Assembly: GCA_910574995.1 (NCBI GenBank)
Contig: CAJTCS010000004.1
Span: 1-64,000 of the forward strand
Origin: Oscillospiraceae bacterium
GTDB lineage: Bacteria > Bacillota > Clostridia > Oscillospirales > Acutalibacteraceae
Direction of reading: 5' to 3'
DNA: 64,000 nucleotides
A program made the translations under genes and the position numbers. Positions within the stretch are counted from its first letter, which is position 1. Each line of letters begins with the position of its first letter. This document shows, piece by piece, positions 1 to 8,355 of this stretch. The notes beneath the pieces are model-generated. The model did not search any database and was not told where the DNA came from. It saw only the letters and a program-made list of their open reading frames with translations.

Positions 1-367
1 CGATATTTTTAGTTAGGTTGGCAGACCTTAACTTTAATCTATCGGGGAGTTCCTTTTTTGTCCATAGCTAAAGCTTTTTTATCTCCACTGGCAGAGCCAG
101 TGGTTGACTTTTTCAATGCAAAGAGGCCCACAGGTTTTTCCTGTGGGCCTCTCAAAATATTTCTTTTAGTTTTTTCTTGCCGCTGTGTTTTTTCTGTACT
201 ACGCCAGTTCAAGTCCTAAAAATTGGGGGAACGAAAGCTTGCTTTCGTTTTGGCATCACTCCCAAAACACGTCATCCCGTGACGGTCGTTTTTTGGCCTT
301 CTGAACGCTGAAAAACCGCGCCGTGGCGCGGTTTTTCAGGAGTGGCATCTTTTTTGTATGCCATTCA
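1..367. other. Gene-free stretch with several hairpins
   Basis: I see no convincing coding region here. The stretch holds several inverted repeats: 85-103 (8-bp arms, AGA loop), 122-152 (12-bp arms AGAGGCCCACAG/CTGTGGGCCTCT), 231-248 (ACGAAAGC/GCTTTCGT), 270-284 followed by a T run, and 308-339. Some are probably terminators of a gene beyond the left edge. No promoter or RNA family was recognised. Confidence 0.6.
308..339 (-). terminator. Bidirectional terminator next to tRNA-Leu
   Basis: Perfect 14-bp inverted repeat (arms 308-321 and 326-339, loop 322-325). A five-A run in the left arm and a five-T run in the right arm give a T tract in both directions. It lies 28 bases past the CCA end of the minus-strand tRNA-Leu, so it most likely ends that transcript. 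Confidence 0.7.
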
Positions 368-454
368 TGGTGCCGGTGGCCGGACTCGAACCGGCACGGT
401 ATCGCTACCGGTGGATTTTGAGTCCACTACGTCTGCCAATTCCATCACACCGGC
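368..454 (-). tRNA. tRNA-Leu (anticodon CAA), CCA encoded
   Basis: The reverse complement folds as a class II tRNA. The acceptor stem is GCCGGTG/CACCGGC, the anticodon stem-loop reads GTGGA-CTCAAAA-TCCAC with CAA at positions 34-36, there is a long variable arm typical of leucine tRNAs, and a GGTTCGAGTCC T-arm. The 3' CCA is encoded at 368-370, as is usual in Firmicutes. It reads UUG codons. A terminator follows at 308-339. Confidence 0.95.
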
Positions 455-580
455 ATAACCTGCATGCGGGCTGTTGTAAACAGCCTACACAAACAAATAT
501 ATTATAGCGCATGCAGATGGAAAAATCAAGGGCTGATTTGAAAAATTTCGAAAAAATCCCGGGCCGTCAGGCTTGTTGCC

Positions 581-1450
581 CTACCGCCGCTTTCCCAGGA
601 AGAACAGCGCCACCGTACCCGGCCCCGAATGGGCCCCGATTACCGGGCCGATGTCGTTCAGGTAAAACTTCTTTACTCCCATTTTTTCCCGGACACAAGC
701 CTCTACATACTGGGCGTCCTCCAGGCAATCGCCGTGGCTGATAAAGACCGTCTGTTTGGCCGGCTCGATGGCGGTCTCCTCCATCTTCCGCACCAGCTCG
801 TTCAGGGACTGCTTCCGGCCCCGCACCTTGGAAACGGGGATCAAGTGGCCCTCGTCGTCCACATGGAGCACCGGTTTGATGCCCAGCATTGTGCCCACCA
901 AAGCCGCGGTCGCCGACACCCGCCCGCCCCGCTTTAGGTGGTTTAGGTCATCCACCGTGAACCAGTGGCACAGGTGCAGCACGTTTTCCCGCAGCCACTC
1001 CAACAACCCGTCCAAGGTGAGCCCCTCCTGTTTCCGCTGGGCTGCCAGGTATACCAGGAGGCCCTCCCCCATGGAAGCGGAAAGGGAATCGAACACCTCT
1101 ACCCGCCTCTGTGGGAAACGCCCCGCAAGCTCCTGCTTGGCAAGGAAAGCACTTTGGCAAGTGCCGCTGAGCCCCGAGGAAAAAGCGATATACAGCACGT
1201 CCTCCCCGCCTTCCAGGATAGGGGTAAAAGCCTCTATGAACCCCTCTGGATTGACCTGGGCCGTGGTAGACATAGAACCTCCCCGCAGCTTATCGTAGAA
1301 AGCCTTGCTGGCCATCCCGCCGCCGGGGACGTTCCGGTAGGTCTGGCCTTCCAGGGTATAACACATGGGGATAACGTCTATCCCTAATTCCTGTATCATT
1401 TCGGGCGTAATATCGGTGGTAGAATCGGTGATGATGCGGTAGCCAGCCAT
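581..1450 (-). CDS. DegV family fatty-acid-binding protein
   Basis: Encodes 289 residues beginning MAGYRIITDSTTDI, the standard DegV N-terminus. DegV/FakB proteins bind a fatty acid and present it to the kinase FakA for phosphorylation and entry into phospholipid synthesis. Family marks visible are the DSTTDI opening, the STTAQVNPE segment and the FISHGD motif. The start at 1450 was chosen because AGGAGG lies 8 bases upstream; an in-frame ATG ten codons earlier has no ribosome site. The gene has its own promoter (1495-1523) and is transcribed away from ruvX. Which FakB class and which acyl chain it prefers cannot be read from the sequence. Confidence 0.9.
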   Translation of the reverse strand: MAGYRIITDSTTDITPEMIQELGIDVIPMCYTLEGQTYRNVPGGGMASKAFYDKLRGGSMSTTAQVNPEGFIEAFTPILEGGEDVLYIAFSSGLSGTCQSAFLAKQELAGRFPQRRVEVFDSLSASMGEGLLVYLAAQRKQEGLTLDGLLEWLRENVLHLCHWFTVDDLNHLKRGGRVSATAALVGTMLGIKPVLHVDDEGHLIPVSKVRGRKQSLNELVRKMEETAIEPAKQTVFISHGDCLEDAQYVEACVREKMGVKKFYLNDIGPVIGAHSGPGTVALFFLGKRR

Positions 1451-1494
1451 AGGGCAAACCTCCTGCGGGGAATTATACATAACCTAGTTGTTAT

Positions 1495-1523
1495 AGTATA
1501 CTACAATCCTATAGATATGTAAA
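1495..1523 (-). promoter_or_regulatory. Sigma-A-type promoter for degV
   Basis: On the minus strand TTTACA (1518-1523) and TATACT (1495-1500) are separated by 17 bases, about 45 bases upstream of the degV start codon. Confidence 0.7.
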
Positions 1524-1525
1524 TA

Positions 1526-1951
1526 CTATTTTGTGCAATGGTTGCGGCGGTATTGGAGATAATCCTCCAAAATGACCGTGGCCGCGACTGCGTCTACCAC
1601 AGCCTTGCGCTTTTTCCCCCGGGTGTTGGTGTCGTTCAAATACCCATGGGCGGTGATGGTGGTGCCCCGCTCGTCGCAAAAGGCTACAGGCAAACCTGTG
1701 GCCGTTTCCAGCAAAGACGCTATCTCCCGGGCGTTCTGGGCGCTTTCCCCCTCTGTGCCGTCCATATTCCGGGGCAGGCCCACTACGACCTGTTCCGCCT
1801 TAGCTTCTTTGGCAGCGGCACAGATTTTTCCCACCAGCCGCCCCCGGTCCCGCTCTTGCACAACCCCCAGGGGGGAGGCCAGCACTTCCCCTTTATCGCA
1901 CACGGCCAAGCCTGTGCGCGCACGGCCCAGGTCCACAGCCAAAATGATCAT
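1526..1951 (-). CDS. ruvX: RuvX/YqgF pre-16S rRNA nuclease, RNase H-fold
   Basis: 141 residues, the usual length for YqgF. The N-terminal MIILAVDLGRARTGLAV carries the catalytic Asp of the RNase H-like fold; GLPRNMDGTEG, DERGTT and the C-terminal VDAVAATVILEDYL are family motifs with the remaining acidic residues. The protein matures the 5' end of 16S rRNA and was first annotated as a putative Holliday junction resolvase. It overlaps the preceding phosphatase gene by four bases (ATGA), so it is translationally coupled at the end of the pyrimidine transcript. Confidence 0.93.
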   Translation of the reverse strand: MIILAVDLGRARTGLAVCDKGEVLASPLGVVQERDRGRLVGKICAAAKEAKAEQVVVGLPRNMDGTEGESAQNAREIASLLETATGLPVAFCDERGTTITAHGYLNDTNTRGKKRKAVVDAVAATVILEDYLQYRRNHCTK

Positions 1952-2625
1952 ACCGGCTCCCTCCCGTCCCCGCCGAAGAAAGCGAAGTCGGTGGGCGGCC
2001 GGCGCATGCCCTCTGGCAGATGGCTAAGGTCGTCGACAGCTTCCCAACGCAGGGCCCCATCCTCCGCCACCAGGGTGCTGACCCCTGTGTTGCCAAAGAC
2101 CTTACTGTGACGGATGCCCTCTAAAGAACCATAAGACACCCGGGCATACAGGTTGCGCAATACGCCCCCATGGGTGGCTATCACGACTTTTTTCCCTTGG
2201 TTCCCTTGTATAATGCGGTCTAGGGCGGCGTTTGCCCGTCTGTACACCTGCCCCATGGTTTCCCCGCCGGGGAACTGGCACAGGTCAGGGGTTTCGTCCC
2301 AGTGTCGGGCCACCACCGGGAACCGCTCTGCCACCTCCGTCAGCTGTAGGTTTTCCATCTCCCCGCAGTCAATTTCTATAAGCCCCGGCTCTTCTACCAG
2401 GGGGGCGTTGGGATGGTACTGGGCGACGGCCTGGGCCGTGGCTTTGGCCCGGGCCAAGGGGCTGGTATAGATGGCGTCAATGGGCTCGTTGCGGAAGCGC
2501 AGGCCCAAAAGGGCCAGCTGCTTTTCCCCTTCCGGGCTTACCGCCGCGTCAAACCGGCCCTGGAACCGGTGCTGGATATTCCCCATGGACTGGCAGTGGC
2601 GGACCAGGTATACCGTGGTCACCAT
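1948..2625 (-). CDS. Histidine phosphatase family protein
   Basis: 225 residues. It opens MVTTVYLVRHCQSMGN, a variant of the LVRHGxT phosphohistidine motif with Cys after the catalytic His, and carries the second catalytic His in the VIATHGG segment, as in phosphoglycerate-mutase-like phosphatases. The start at 2625 was chosen because the conserved strand begins there and a G-rich ribosome site precedes it; upstream residues in this frame are only the shadow of pyrD. It overlaps the pyrD-fusion stop by seven bases and ruvX by four, so all three are coupled. The substrate is unknown. Confidence 0.85.
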   Translation of the reverse strand: MVTTVYLVRHCQSMGNIQHRFQGRFDAAVSPEGEKQLALLGLRFRNEPIDAIYTSPLARAKATAQAVAQYHPNAPLVEEPGLIEIDCGEMENLQLTEVAERFPVVARHWDETPDLCQFPGGETMGQVYRRANAALDRIIQGNQGKKVVIATHGGVLRNLYARVSYGSLEGIRHSKVFGNTGVSTLVAEDGALRWEAVDDLSHLPEGMRRPPTDFAFFGGDGREPV

Positions 2626-4127
2626 GGCCGCACCCCCCCTGTCAATTGGGAAAGGCTTTGGACGCCCTGTTCTTCCATAAACCGGGTAAGCCCCTCCAGT
2701 ATTTTCTGGGGCGCGTAAGGGTCTGTGAAGAGCACGGTACCGATCTGCAGGGCCGTGGCCCCGGCCAGCAGCATTTCCACCGCATCCTGCCAGGTGGAGA
2801 CGCCCCCCAGCCCCACGATGGGGATCTTCACTTTTTGGGCGGTCTGCCACACCATGCGTAGGGCGATGGGCAGCAGGGCCGGGCCAGAGAATCCCCCCGT
2901 ATTGTTACGGATAATGGGCCTGTGGGTGCGGATATCGATACGCATGCCCGTCAGGGTGTTGATGAGGGACACAGCGTCGGCCCCTGCCGCTTCCGCCGCC
3001 AGCGCCATTTCCGAGATGTCGGTAACGTTGGGGGAAAGCTTTACCATCAGGGGCTTTTGGCAGTGCTTACGTACTTCTTTGGTGATGCCCTCTACCCCCT
3101 GTGCCGTGGTGCCGAACTGTACGCCCCCCTGCTTCACATTGGGGCAGGAGATGTTCAGCTCGACCATATCCACGCAGGTGCCGTTCAGCTTTTCCACTGT
3201 CTGGCAATAATCCTCTGGGGCGTTCCCCGCCACATTGGCGATGATGCGCGTGCCCTGTTTGGAAAGCCACGGCAAATCTTCCCGTATAAAATGGTCTACC
3301 CCGGGGTTTTGCAGGCCCACGGCATTCAGCATCCCCCCCGGGGCTTCCGTTACCCGGGGCGGCGGGTTGCCGGGGCGCTCTTTTATGGTGATGCCCTTGC
3401 AGGAGACGCCCCCCAGCAAGGAAAGGGGGTACAGCTGCCCGTACTCCCGGCCAAAGCCGAAGGTGCCCGAAGCGGCTATCAGCGGGTTGTGGAACGCCAC
3501 CCCGGCTACGTTTACCCCCATGGGAAGCCGGACCATGCGGGGTTCCGGTTCCAACATCACGCCCTCGCCGTCGTTTAAACGGATGACCTTGCAGCCATGC
3601 CGTTGTTCATAGGCCCGGCACCTGCCCTCAAAATCTTCAAACCGGGTACAAAACCGGCTGTAATGGGGCAAAACCCGCACCTGGGCCAGGCCCAAAGCCC
3701 GTAAGTCCGTAAGGCCTACCCGGTTCATCTCCGGGCTATATTGATCTACAAGCCCCAGGTCCGGCCCCAGCACCATCGCCGCTGCGCTCCAGCCGATCAG
3801 CAGGCCCTCCCCCGCTATGCGGCGCAGGGCGTCCCCGGCGTTGTGCCTGCGGATGGAATCCAGCAAGTAATACGGGTTGCCGCCGATGAGCTCTACCACA
3901 CCGTACTGCAAAAGCTGCCCAGCCGGCTGGGCGTCCAAGTCAAAAATATCGGTTTCCAGGCCCAGATAGGCAAACTCTTGGCAGCACCGCTCTACATGGT
4001 AATTCTTTTCCTTATATTCCGGGTCGGCGGTGACCACCAAAGCGGCCCTTCCCGCCCCGCCCATGGCCTTTTTTGCCTCCTGCAGCAATTCATAGCTTGA
4101 CAAGCCATTTGAACACAATAGGATCAT
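2619..4127 (-). CDS. pyrD: Peptidase S51-like domain fused to dihydroorotate dehydrogenase (PyrD, class 1B)
   Basis: 502 residues, about 200 longer than normal PyrD. Residues 1-~200 resemble peptidase family S51 (dipeptidase E/cyanophycinase fold): a Rossmann-like opening, IGGNPYYLLD, then IGWSAAAMVL in the position of the GxSAG nucleophile elbow, followed by an Asp-containing DLGLVDQYSPE and an LPHYSRF segment that can supply the His. From ~207 (VNVAGVAFHNPLIAASGTFG) a complete DHODH follows, with LNISCPNVKQGG containing the class-1 catalytic Cys and FMN-binding GLGGVSTWQD and ALQIGT. No ribosome site or stop separates the halves. PyrK is encoded just upstream, so the second half should form PyrDK and reduce NAD+ while oxidising dihydroorotate. 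The role of the first half is unknown. Confidence 0.85.
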   Translation of the reverse strand: MILLCSNGLSSYELLQEAKKAMGGAGRAALVVTADPEYKEKNYHVERCCQEFAYLGLETDIFDLDAQPAGQLLQYGVVELIGGNPYYLLDSIRRHNAGDALRRIAGEGLLIGWSAAAMVLGPDLGLVDQYSPEMNRVGLTDLRALGLAQVRVLPHYSRFCTRFEDFEGRCRAYEQRHGCKVIRLNDGEGVMLEPEPRMVRLPMGVNVAGVAFHNPLIAASGTFGFGREYGQLYPLSLLGGVSCKGITIKERPGNPPPRVTEAPGGMLNAVGLQNPGVDHFIREDLPWLSKQGTRIIANVAGNAPEDYCQTVEKLNGTCVDMVELNISCPNVKQGGVQFGTTAQGVEGITKEVRKHCQKPLMVKLSPNVTDISEMALAAEAAGADAVSLINTLTGMRIDIRTHRPIIRNNTGGFSGPALLPIALRMVWQTAQKVKIPIVGLGGVSTWQDAVEMLLAGATALQIGTVLFTDPYAPQKILEGLTRFMEEQGVQSLSQLTGGVRPW

Positions 4128-4159
4128 AGCGCCCTCCTTTTACAAAACGACCCGGCCGC

Positions 4160-4924
4160 CTACAGCTGTACTTGGCTGCTGTCGAATACGGGACCATCCT
4201 TGCACACGTGGCCGAAATAGGGGGAGCCGTCCTCTTGCAGCAAGGGCGTGGCACAGCCCAGGCAGGCCCCGATGCCGCAGGCCATGCGTTCTTCTAACGA
4301 TACATAACAGGGCACGCCCCGGCTTTGGGCCAGGGCCTTGGCGGCTTTTAACATGGGCGTAGGGCCGCAGGCGAAGACTGCCTCGAAAGCCTCCTGCCCG
4401 GCTAGCCCCGTCACCAGGCCATGATGGCCATAAGAGCCGTCGTCGGTGGCGACGGAAACCTTCGCCCCCGCCGCCTGGAAGTCTTCCTCTAAAACCACAG
4501 CGGCCTTATTGCGGAACCCCAGGCACGCTATGGCGTTTGCGCCCAGCTCTGCCGCGCAGCCTAACAAAGGCGGGACGCCGATGCCCCCGCCCAAAAGCAA
4601 TGTCCTTTTGCTTTTGTCAATAGGGAAGCCCTTGCCCAGGGGGGCAAGGATTTCCAGCTTGTCGCCGGGCCCGTACTGGGCCAATTCCGCCGTGCCCTGG
4701 CCCCGTATCTGGAAGACGAAGCGCAGCTGGCCCCGCCCCTTGTCTATACCGCAGATGGAGATGGGGCGGCGCAGGGTGTGCCCGGGCAGGCGTACCTGGG
4801 CAAACTGCCCCGGGCAGGCGTTCTGTACCAGGGGCGGCGGGCAGTCGAACACAAAATCGAAAACATCCGCGGCCAGCTGCCGGGCGCTTATCAGCCCGCA
4901 GGGCAAGGAATCATACTTTTTCAT
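4160..4924 (-). CDS. pyrK: Dihydroorotate dehydrogenase electron-transfer subunit
   Basis: 254 residues, normal for PyrK. The FAD-binding barrel holds LRRPISICGI (RPxS motif), the NAD-binding half has LLLGGGIGVPPL, and the C-terminus carries the [2Fe-2S] ligands in ERMACGIGACLGCATP and a later Cys in GHVCKDGPVF. PyrK takes electrons from PyrD FMN and passes them to NAD+. The gene lies between pyrF and pyrD in one minus-strand run, with short spacers (18 and 32 bases) and a G-rich ribosome site before ATG. Confidence 0.95.
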   Translation of the reverse strand: MKKYDSLPCGLISARQLAADVFDFVFDCPPPLVQNACPGQFAQVRLPGHTLRRPISICGIDKGRGQLRFVFQIRGQGTAELAQYGPGDKLEILAPLGKGFPIDKSKRTLLLGGGIGVPPLLGCAAELGANAIACLGFRNKAAVVLEEDFQAAGAKVSVATDDGSYGHHGLVTGLAGQEAFEAVFACGPTPMLKAAKALAQSRGVPCYVSLEERMACGIGACLGCATPLLQEDGSPYFGHVCKDGPVFDSSQVQL

Positions 4925-4942
4925 AGGCCCCCCTTCCCGCCC

Positions 4943-5884
4943 TTACCGGGGCAGGGTAATCTCGCCCACGCAGGCCGTGATCTCGTCCCGCATGCGCAAA
5001 GCTTCCCGGCGGGCGGCGGCGGCATACTCCTCTGGGGCGCAGTTTTCCTTCTGCCAGGCGCACATGATGCCCCGGGAGGAATTGACCACAGCCCCCAGGC
5101 CGTTTTTATCAAAGCCCTGGGCCACATCCTGGGCCGCGCCCCCCTGGGCCCCGTAGCCCGGCACCAGGAAGAGGGTGTTGGGCAAAGCCTTGCGCAACTC
5201 TTTTAACTGCTTGGGATAAGTAGCCCCCACCACGGCCCCTACGCCGCTGTAGCCGTACTTCCCGGGCAGTTTCAGCCCCCACTGCTGGCACATGTTTCCC
5301 ATGGCCCGGTACAGGGGCTCGTACATGGCGTGGAGCATCTGGTCCTGGAACTCGCCGGAGGAAGGGTTGGAGGTCTTTGCCAGCACAAAGACGCCCTTAT
5401 CGTTCCCAGCGCACACGTTAAGCAGCGGCTGGATGCCGTCTGTGCCCAGATAGCCGTTTACCGTCAGCGCGTCCGCGCCAAAGGCCTCGAAAGTTTCCCC
5501 GTCCACGTCGGTCTCCCCCAAATGCCCGGCGGCGTAAGCCTGCATAGTGGCCCCGATGTCGTTGCGTTTGCCGTCGGTAATGACAAACATGCCCTTGCTT
5601 TTGGCATATGCAATGGTCCCGGCCAAGGCCCGCACCCCCTGCCAGCCGTACATCTCATAGTAGGCCGCCTGGGGCTTTACAGCGGGGACGATATCGCACA
5701 GGGCGTCGATGAGCCCCTTATTGAAACCGAGCAGGGCATCTGCCGCGCCCTCTAAGGTCTTGCCGTATTTCGCGTAGCTTTCCTCCCGGATGCAGCCTGG
5801 TATGTAGCTTAATTGGGGATCTAAGCCCGCCACGGTGGGGTTCTGTTTTTCCACGATCTTTTCCAACAGCCTGTCCATTGACAT
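4943..5884 (-). CDS. pyrF: Orotidine-5'-phosphate decarboxylase (long, type 2)
   Basis: 313 residues. It makes UMP from OMP. The DGKRNDIG segment is the catalytic Lys/Asp motif, with TVAGLDPQ near the start and FLVPGYGAQGG near the end; this spacing is the type 2 (mycobacterial-like) form. I chose ATG at 5884 because GGGAAAGGGTGG lies at good distance; a GTG at 5893 and ATG at 5878 are alternatives. The gene heads the pyrF-pyrK-pyrD run and is preceded by its own promoter and a terminator-like leader (5908-6013). Confidence 0.93.
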   Translation of the reverse strand: MSMDRLLEKIVEKQNPTVAGLDPQLSYIPGCIREESYAKYGKTLEGAADALLGFNKGLIDALCDIVPAVKPQAAYYEMYGWQGVRALAGTIAYAKSKGMFVITDGKRNDIGATMQAYAAGHLGETDVDGETFEAFGADALTVNGYLGTDGIQPLLNVCAGNDKGVFVLAKTSNPSSGEFQDQMLHAMYEPLYRAMGNMCQQWGLKLPGKYGYSGVGAVVGATYPKQLKELRKALPNTLFLVPGYGAQGGAAQDVAQGFDKNGLGAVVNSSRGIMCAWQKENCAPEEYAAAARREALRMRDEITACVGEITLPR

Positions 5885-5907
5885 GATGACCACCCTTTCC
5901 CGAACTC

Positions 5908-5939
5908 AAAAAATAAGCCGCGTCAGCAGGTGACGCGGC
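5908..5939 (-). terminator. Terminator-like hairpin in the pyrF leader (possible attenuator)
   Basis: On the minus strand GCCGCGTCA and TGACGCGGC pair across a 5-base loop and are followed by TTATTTTTT, a complete intrinsic terminator. It lies 24 bases upstream of pyrF and downstream of a promoter at 5985-6013, so it may act as a conditional attenuator rather than a simple end of pyrC. A second short hairpin (CAGCG/CGCTG) lies just upstream at about 5950-5966. Confidence 0.7.
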
Positions 5940-5984
5940 AGCGCATTGCCCAGCGTTCCCCGCGCTGAAAGCTTTATTCAACAA

Positions 5985-6013
5985 ATGATATCACAGTTCT
6001 TCCCGTATGTCAA
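5985..6013 (-). promoter_or_regulatory. Strong sigma-A promoter overlapping the end of pyrC
   Basis: Minus strand TTGACA (6008-6013), 17-base spacer, TATCAT (5985-5990). The -35 lies in the last codons of pyrC and the -10 just past its stop. Transcription would start near 5978 and run through the leader hairpins into pyrF. Confidence 0.75.
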
Positions 6014-7274
6014 ACACTTTCCGGCCCCGGCAGAAGGTGGCCGCCACCCGGCCCTTCAGCGTCATGCCTTTAAAGGGCGTGTTCCGGCTTTTGCCGTGCA
6101 GCTTGCCCGGGTCCACGGTCCAGGGCCTGGCGGGGTCGAACAGGACGACGTCGGCCGGGGCGCCCACCAGCAGCGTCCCCCCTGGTATTTTCAAAATACG
6201 GGCCGGGGCGCAGCTCATCTTGCTGATGGCCTCCTGCAGGGAAAGCACCCCCTCCAGCGCCGTCAGGCACGCCGCCAGGGAGGTCTCCATGCCGATGGAG
6301 CCGTTGGGCGCGGAGACAAAATCCGCTTTTTCCGCCGGGGTATGGGGGGCGTGGTCGGTAGAGATGGCATCGATCGTGCCGTCTTGCAGGCCCTCCAGCA
6401 GCGCCAGGCGGTCCTCCTCCGTGCGCAGGGGCGGGTTCATGCGGTAATCCGCGTCCCGGGCCCGGAGCGCCTGGTGGGTAAGCAGCAGGTAATGGGGGCA
6501 GGTCTCGGCGGTGACAGGCAGGCCCAACCGCTTGTAATGCCGGATCAGCTCTACCGAGCCTTTGGTGCTCACATGGCAGATATGGATAGGCGCGCCAATG
6601 GAAGCCGCGGCCGCCAGCTCCCGGGCGGTGCCGCAGTCTTCCGCCGCGGCCGGGACGCCCGGCAGGCCCAGTTCCTCCGAAACGGCCCCCTGGTGCATCA
6701 GCCCCCCTTTTGCCAACTCCAAATCTTCACAGTGGGCACAGAACCGCAGGCCATAGCGGGCCGCCTGGGCCAAGGCCTCCAGCAGGCAGCGGGAACTGCC
6801 CACGGGGAAACCGTCGTCGCTGACGGCAATGGCCCCCGCCTCCCACAGGGCGGCAAAGTCGGTAAGCCCCTCCCCTTCCATCCCTTTTGTGACGCAGGCG
6901 CAGGTATACACATTGGCGTCCGCACCTTTGGCCCGGCCCAGCAGGTCCCTTACCATTTCCGGGGAGTCCATAGGGGGCTTGGTATTGGGCATGGCCAGCA
7001 GGCTGGTGACACCCCCGGCGGCGGCGGCCCGGCAGGCGGAAAACAGGTCTTCCTTATGGGTCAGGCCCGGGTCCCGCAAATGGACGTGCATGTCCACCAG
7101 GCCGGGCGCGGCCACCAGGCCCGCGCAGTCCAGCACCTCCTGGGCCTCCCCTGCCAGGCGGAACAGGTCCCCGCCGGCGGCGGCTATCTTCCCGTCTTGG
7201 ATAAAGATATCCCCTTCCATGTCCATGCCCTGGGAAGGGTCCAGGATACGGGCCCGCTTCAGCAGTGTCGTCAT
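5991..7274 (-). CDS. pyrC: Dihydroorotase
   Basis: 427 residues, typical of the class I type. It cyclises carbamoyl aspartate to dihydroorotate. Visible metal ligands are the HxH of LVDMHVHLRDPG, the His in ICHVSTKG and the Asp of ISTDHAPH; TKPPMDSPEMV and FVSAPNGSIGMET are also family segments. It follows the YdcF-like gene after 35 bases and precedes the pyrF promoter, so pyrC can be transcribed apart from pyrFKD. pyrB, pyrE and carAB are not in the window. Confidence 0.95.
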   Translation of the reverse strand: MTTLLKRARILDPSQGMDMEGDIFIQDGKIAAAGGDLFRLAGEAQEVLDCAGLVAAPGLVDMHVHLRDPGLTHKEDLFSACRAAAAGGVTSLLAMPNTKPPMDSPEMVRDLLGRAKGADANVYTCACVTKGMEGEGLTDFAALWEAGAIAVSDDGFPVGSSRCLLEALAQAARYGLRFCAHCEDLELAKGGLMHQGAVSEELGLPGVPAAAEDCGTARELAAAASIGAPIHICHVSTKGSVELIRHYKRLGLPVTAETCPHYLLLTHQALRARDADYRMNPPLRTEEDRLALLEGLQDGTIDAISTDHAPHTPAEKADFVSAPNGSIGMETSLAACLTALEGVLSLQEAISKMSCAPARILKIPGGTLLVGAPADVVLFDPARPWTVDPGKLHGKSRNTPFKGMTLKGRVAATFCRGRKVFDIREEL

Positions 7275-7309
7275 ACTTTTCAGCCACCTTCCGGTTCAAG
7301 ATTACAGCT

Positions 7310-8080
7310 CTATTCGACCAGCAGCCGCTCGACCCACCACTTGGTCAGGGAGAGCAGCTCACGCCCGTAGTATTCCGGGAAAATGATAGGGTCCGTGTCT
7401 GCCACCAGGCTGTACGCGGTAAAACCCGCGTTTTCCGCCAGCCGCAGGGCCCGGTACATGTGGAAGCTTTGGGTGACGATGGCCACCTCTGTGCCCATAC
7501 CCTGCCCCTGGGCAATGTCCATGGCAAAGGCCATGTTTTCCCGTGTATTGTGGGACTTGTCCTCCATGTAGATGCGCTCTGGGGCAACGCCCATGCGCAC
7601 CAGCGCGTTCTTCTGGGTAAGGGACTCCGGGCAGGGCTCGTCCCCGCCCTGCCCGCCGGTGACGATACACAGCGCCTGGGGGTTTTCTTCCAGATATGCG
7701 TAGGCGCGGTTTACCCGGTTGCGCAGGCTCATGCCCATGCGCTCGGCGCTATAGACCTGGGCCCCCAGGACGACCACATGGGTGTTCTCCGGCGGTGTGC
7801 GGTGCTGGGCGGAGAACATCAGGCCCGTAAGGAACCCGGCCCATCCCAGGCCCAGCACATACAGGCCCGCCAATACCCGGGCGCACAGCCTGCGCCAACC
7901 GCCCCTGGCCGCCAGCTTATGGTAATAGGCCGTAAGCCCCAGGCATAGCCCGCACACGCAGAATCCAAACCCCGCCCCCAGGCCAAAGCCCCCGTGAAGC
8001 AGCGGCAGCAAGAACCACAGGCATCCCGCGGCGCACAGCCCGCACCAGATGACCTTCCATATCGTTTTCCATTTCTCCAT
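7310..8080 (-). CDS. YdcF/SanA-like (DUF218) membrane protein
   Basis: 256 residues from the ATG at 8080, which has AAAGG four bases upstream; an ATG at 8095 is an alternative. Three hydrophobic segments (roughly residues 7-27, 30-50 and 65-90) precede the DUF218 domain, which opens THVVVLGAQV and continues CIVTGGQGGDE, SHNTRENMAFA and IVTQSFHMYRAL. YdcF/SanA proteins are linked to envelope integrity; their chemistry is poorly known. It is first in the pyrimidine run and has its own promoter. A longer relative lies at 27882-28910. Confidence 0.8.
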   Translation of the reverse strand: MEKWKTIWKVIWCGLCAAGCLWFLLPLLHGGFGLGAGFGFCVCGLCLGLTAYYHKLAARGGWRRLCARVLAGLYVLGLGWAGFLTGLMFSAQHRTPPENTHVVVLGAQVYSAERMGMSLRNRVNRAYAYLEENPQALCIVTGGQGGDEPCPESLTQKNALVRMGVAPERIYMEDKSHNTRENMAFAMDIAQGQGMGTEVAIVTQSFHMYRALRLAENAGFTAYSLVADTDPIIFPEYYGRELLSLTKWWVERLLVE

Positions 8081-8175
8081 AAAACCTTTTCCCATTCCCA
8101 CCCGGCAATCCCGGGTCATATTGGCGCAGGCTTGCCAGCCCGCGCACCCGCTGTTTTTTCCTAGCTTGCGCTTTT

Positions 8176-8204
8176 ATCATACCACATATCCCGCCCCAGG
8201 TAAA
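8176..8204 (-). promoter_or_regulatory. Promoter for the YdcF-pyrC transcript
   Basis: Minus strand TTTACC (8199-8204), 17-base spacer, TATGAT (8176-8181), about 100 bases upstream of the YdcF-like gene. Confidence 0.55.
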
Positions 8205-8259
8205 CCTCCCTTTTCAAAAATTCCCCGCTGCCAGCCCGGCATGGCGCCGCCTGGCAGAA

Positions 8260-8288
8260 TTGACAAAGGGGGCCCGAAACTATATAAT
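8260..8288 (+). promoter_or_regulatory. Consensus sigma-A promoter for the alpha-glucosidase
   Basis: TTGACA (8260-8265), 17-base spacer, TATAAT (8283-8288): a perfect match to consensus. No obvious operator palindrome or cre-like site was seen around it. Confidence 0.85.
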
Positions 8289-8355
8289 ATTTACCAAACA
8301 GGCCCATATATCCCCGCCTGTGCGATCCTACAAAACATTACAAGGAGGGACTGCT

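Noticed and set aside
5946-7370. Long plus-strand open frame (474 codons) opposite pyrC
   Set aside because: It lies exactly antisense to a well-conserved dihydroorotase, has low-complexity Gly/Arg/Gln composition and no family motif. Such shadows are common in GC-rich coding DNA.
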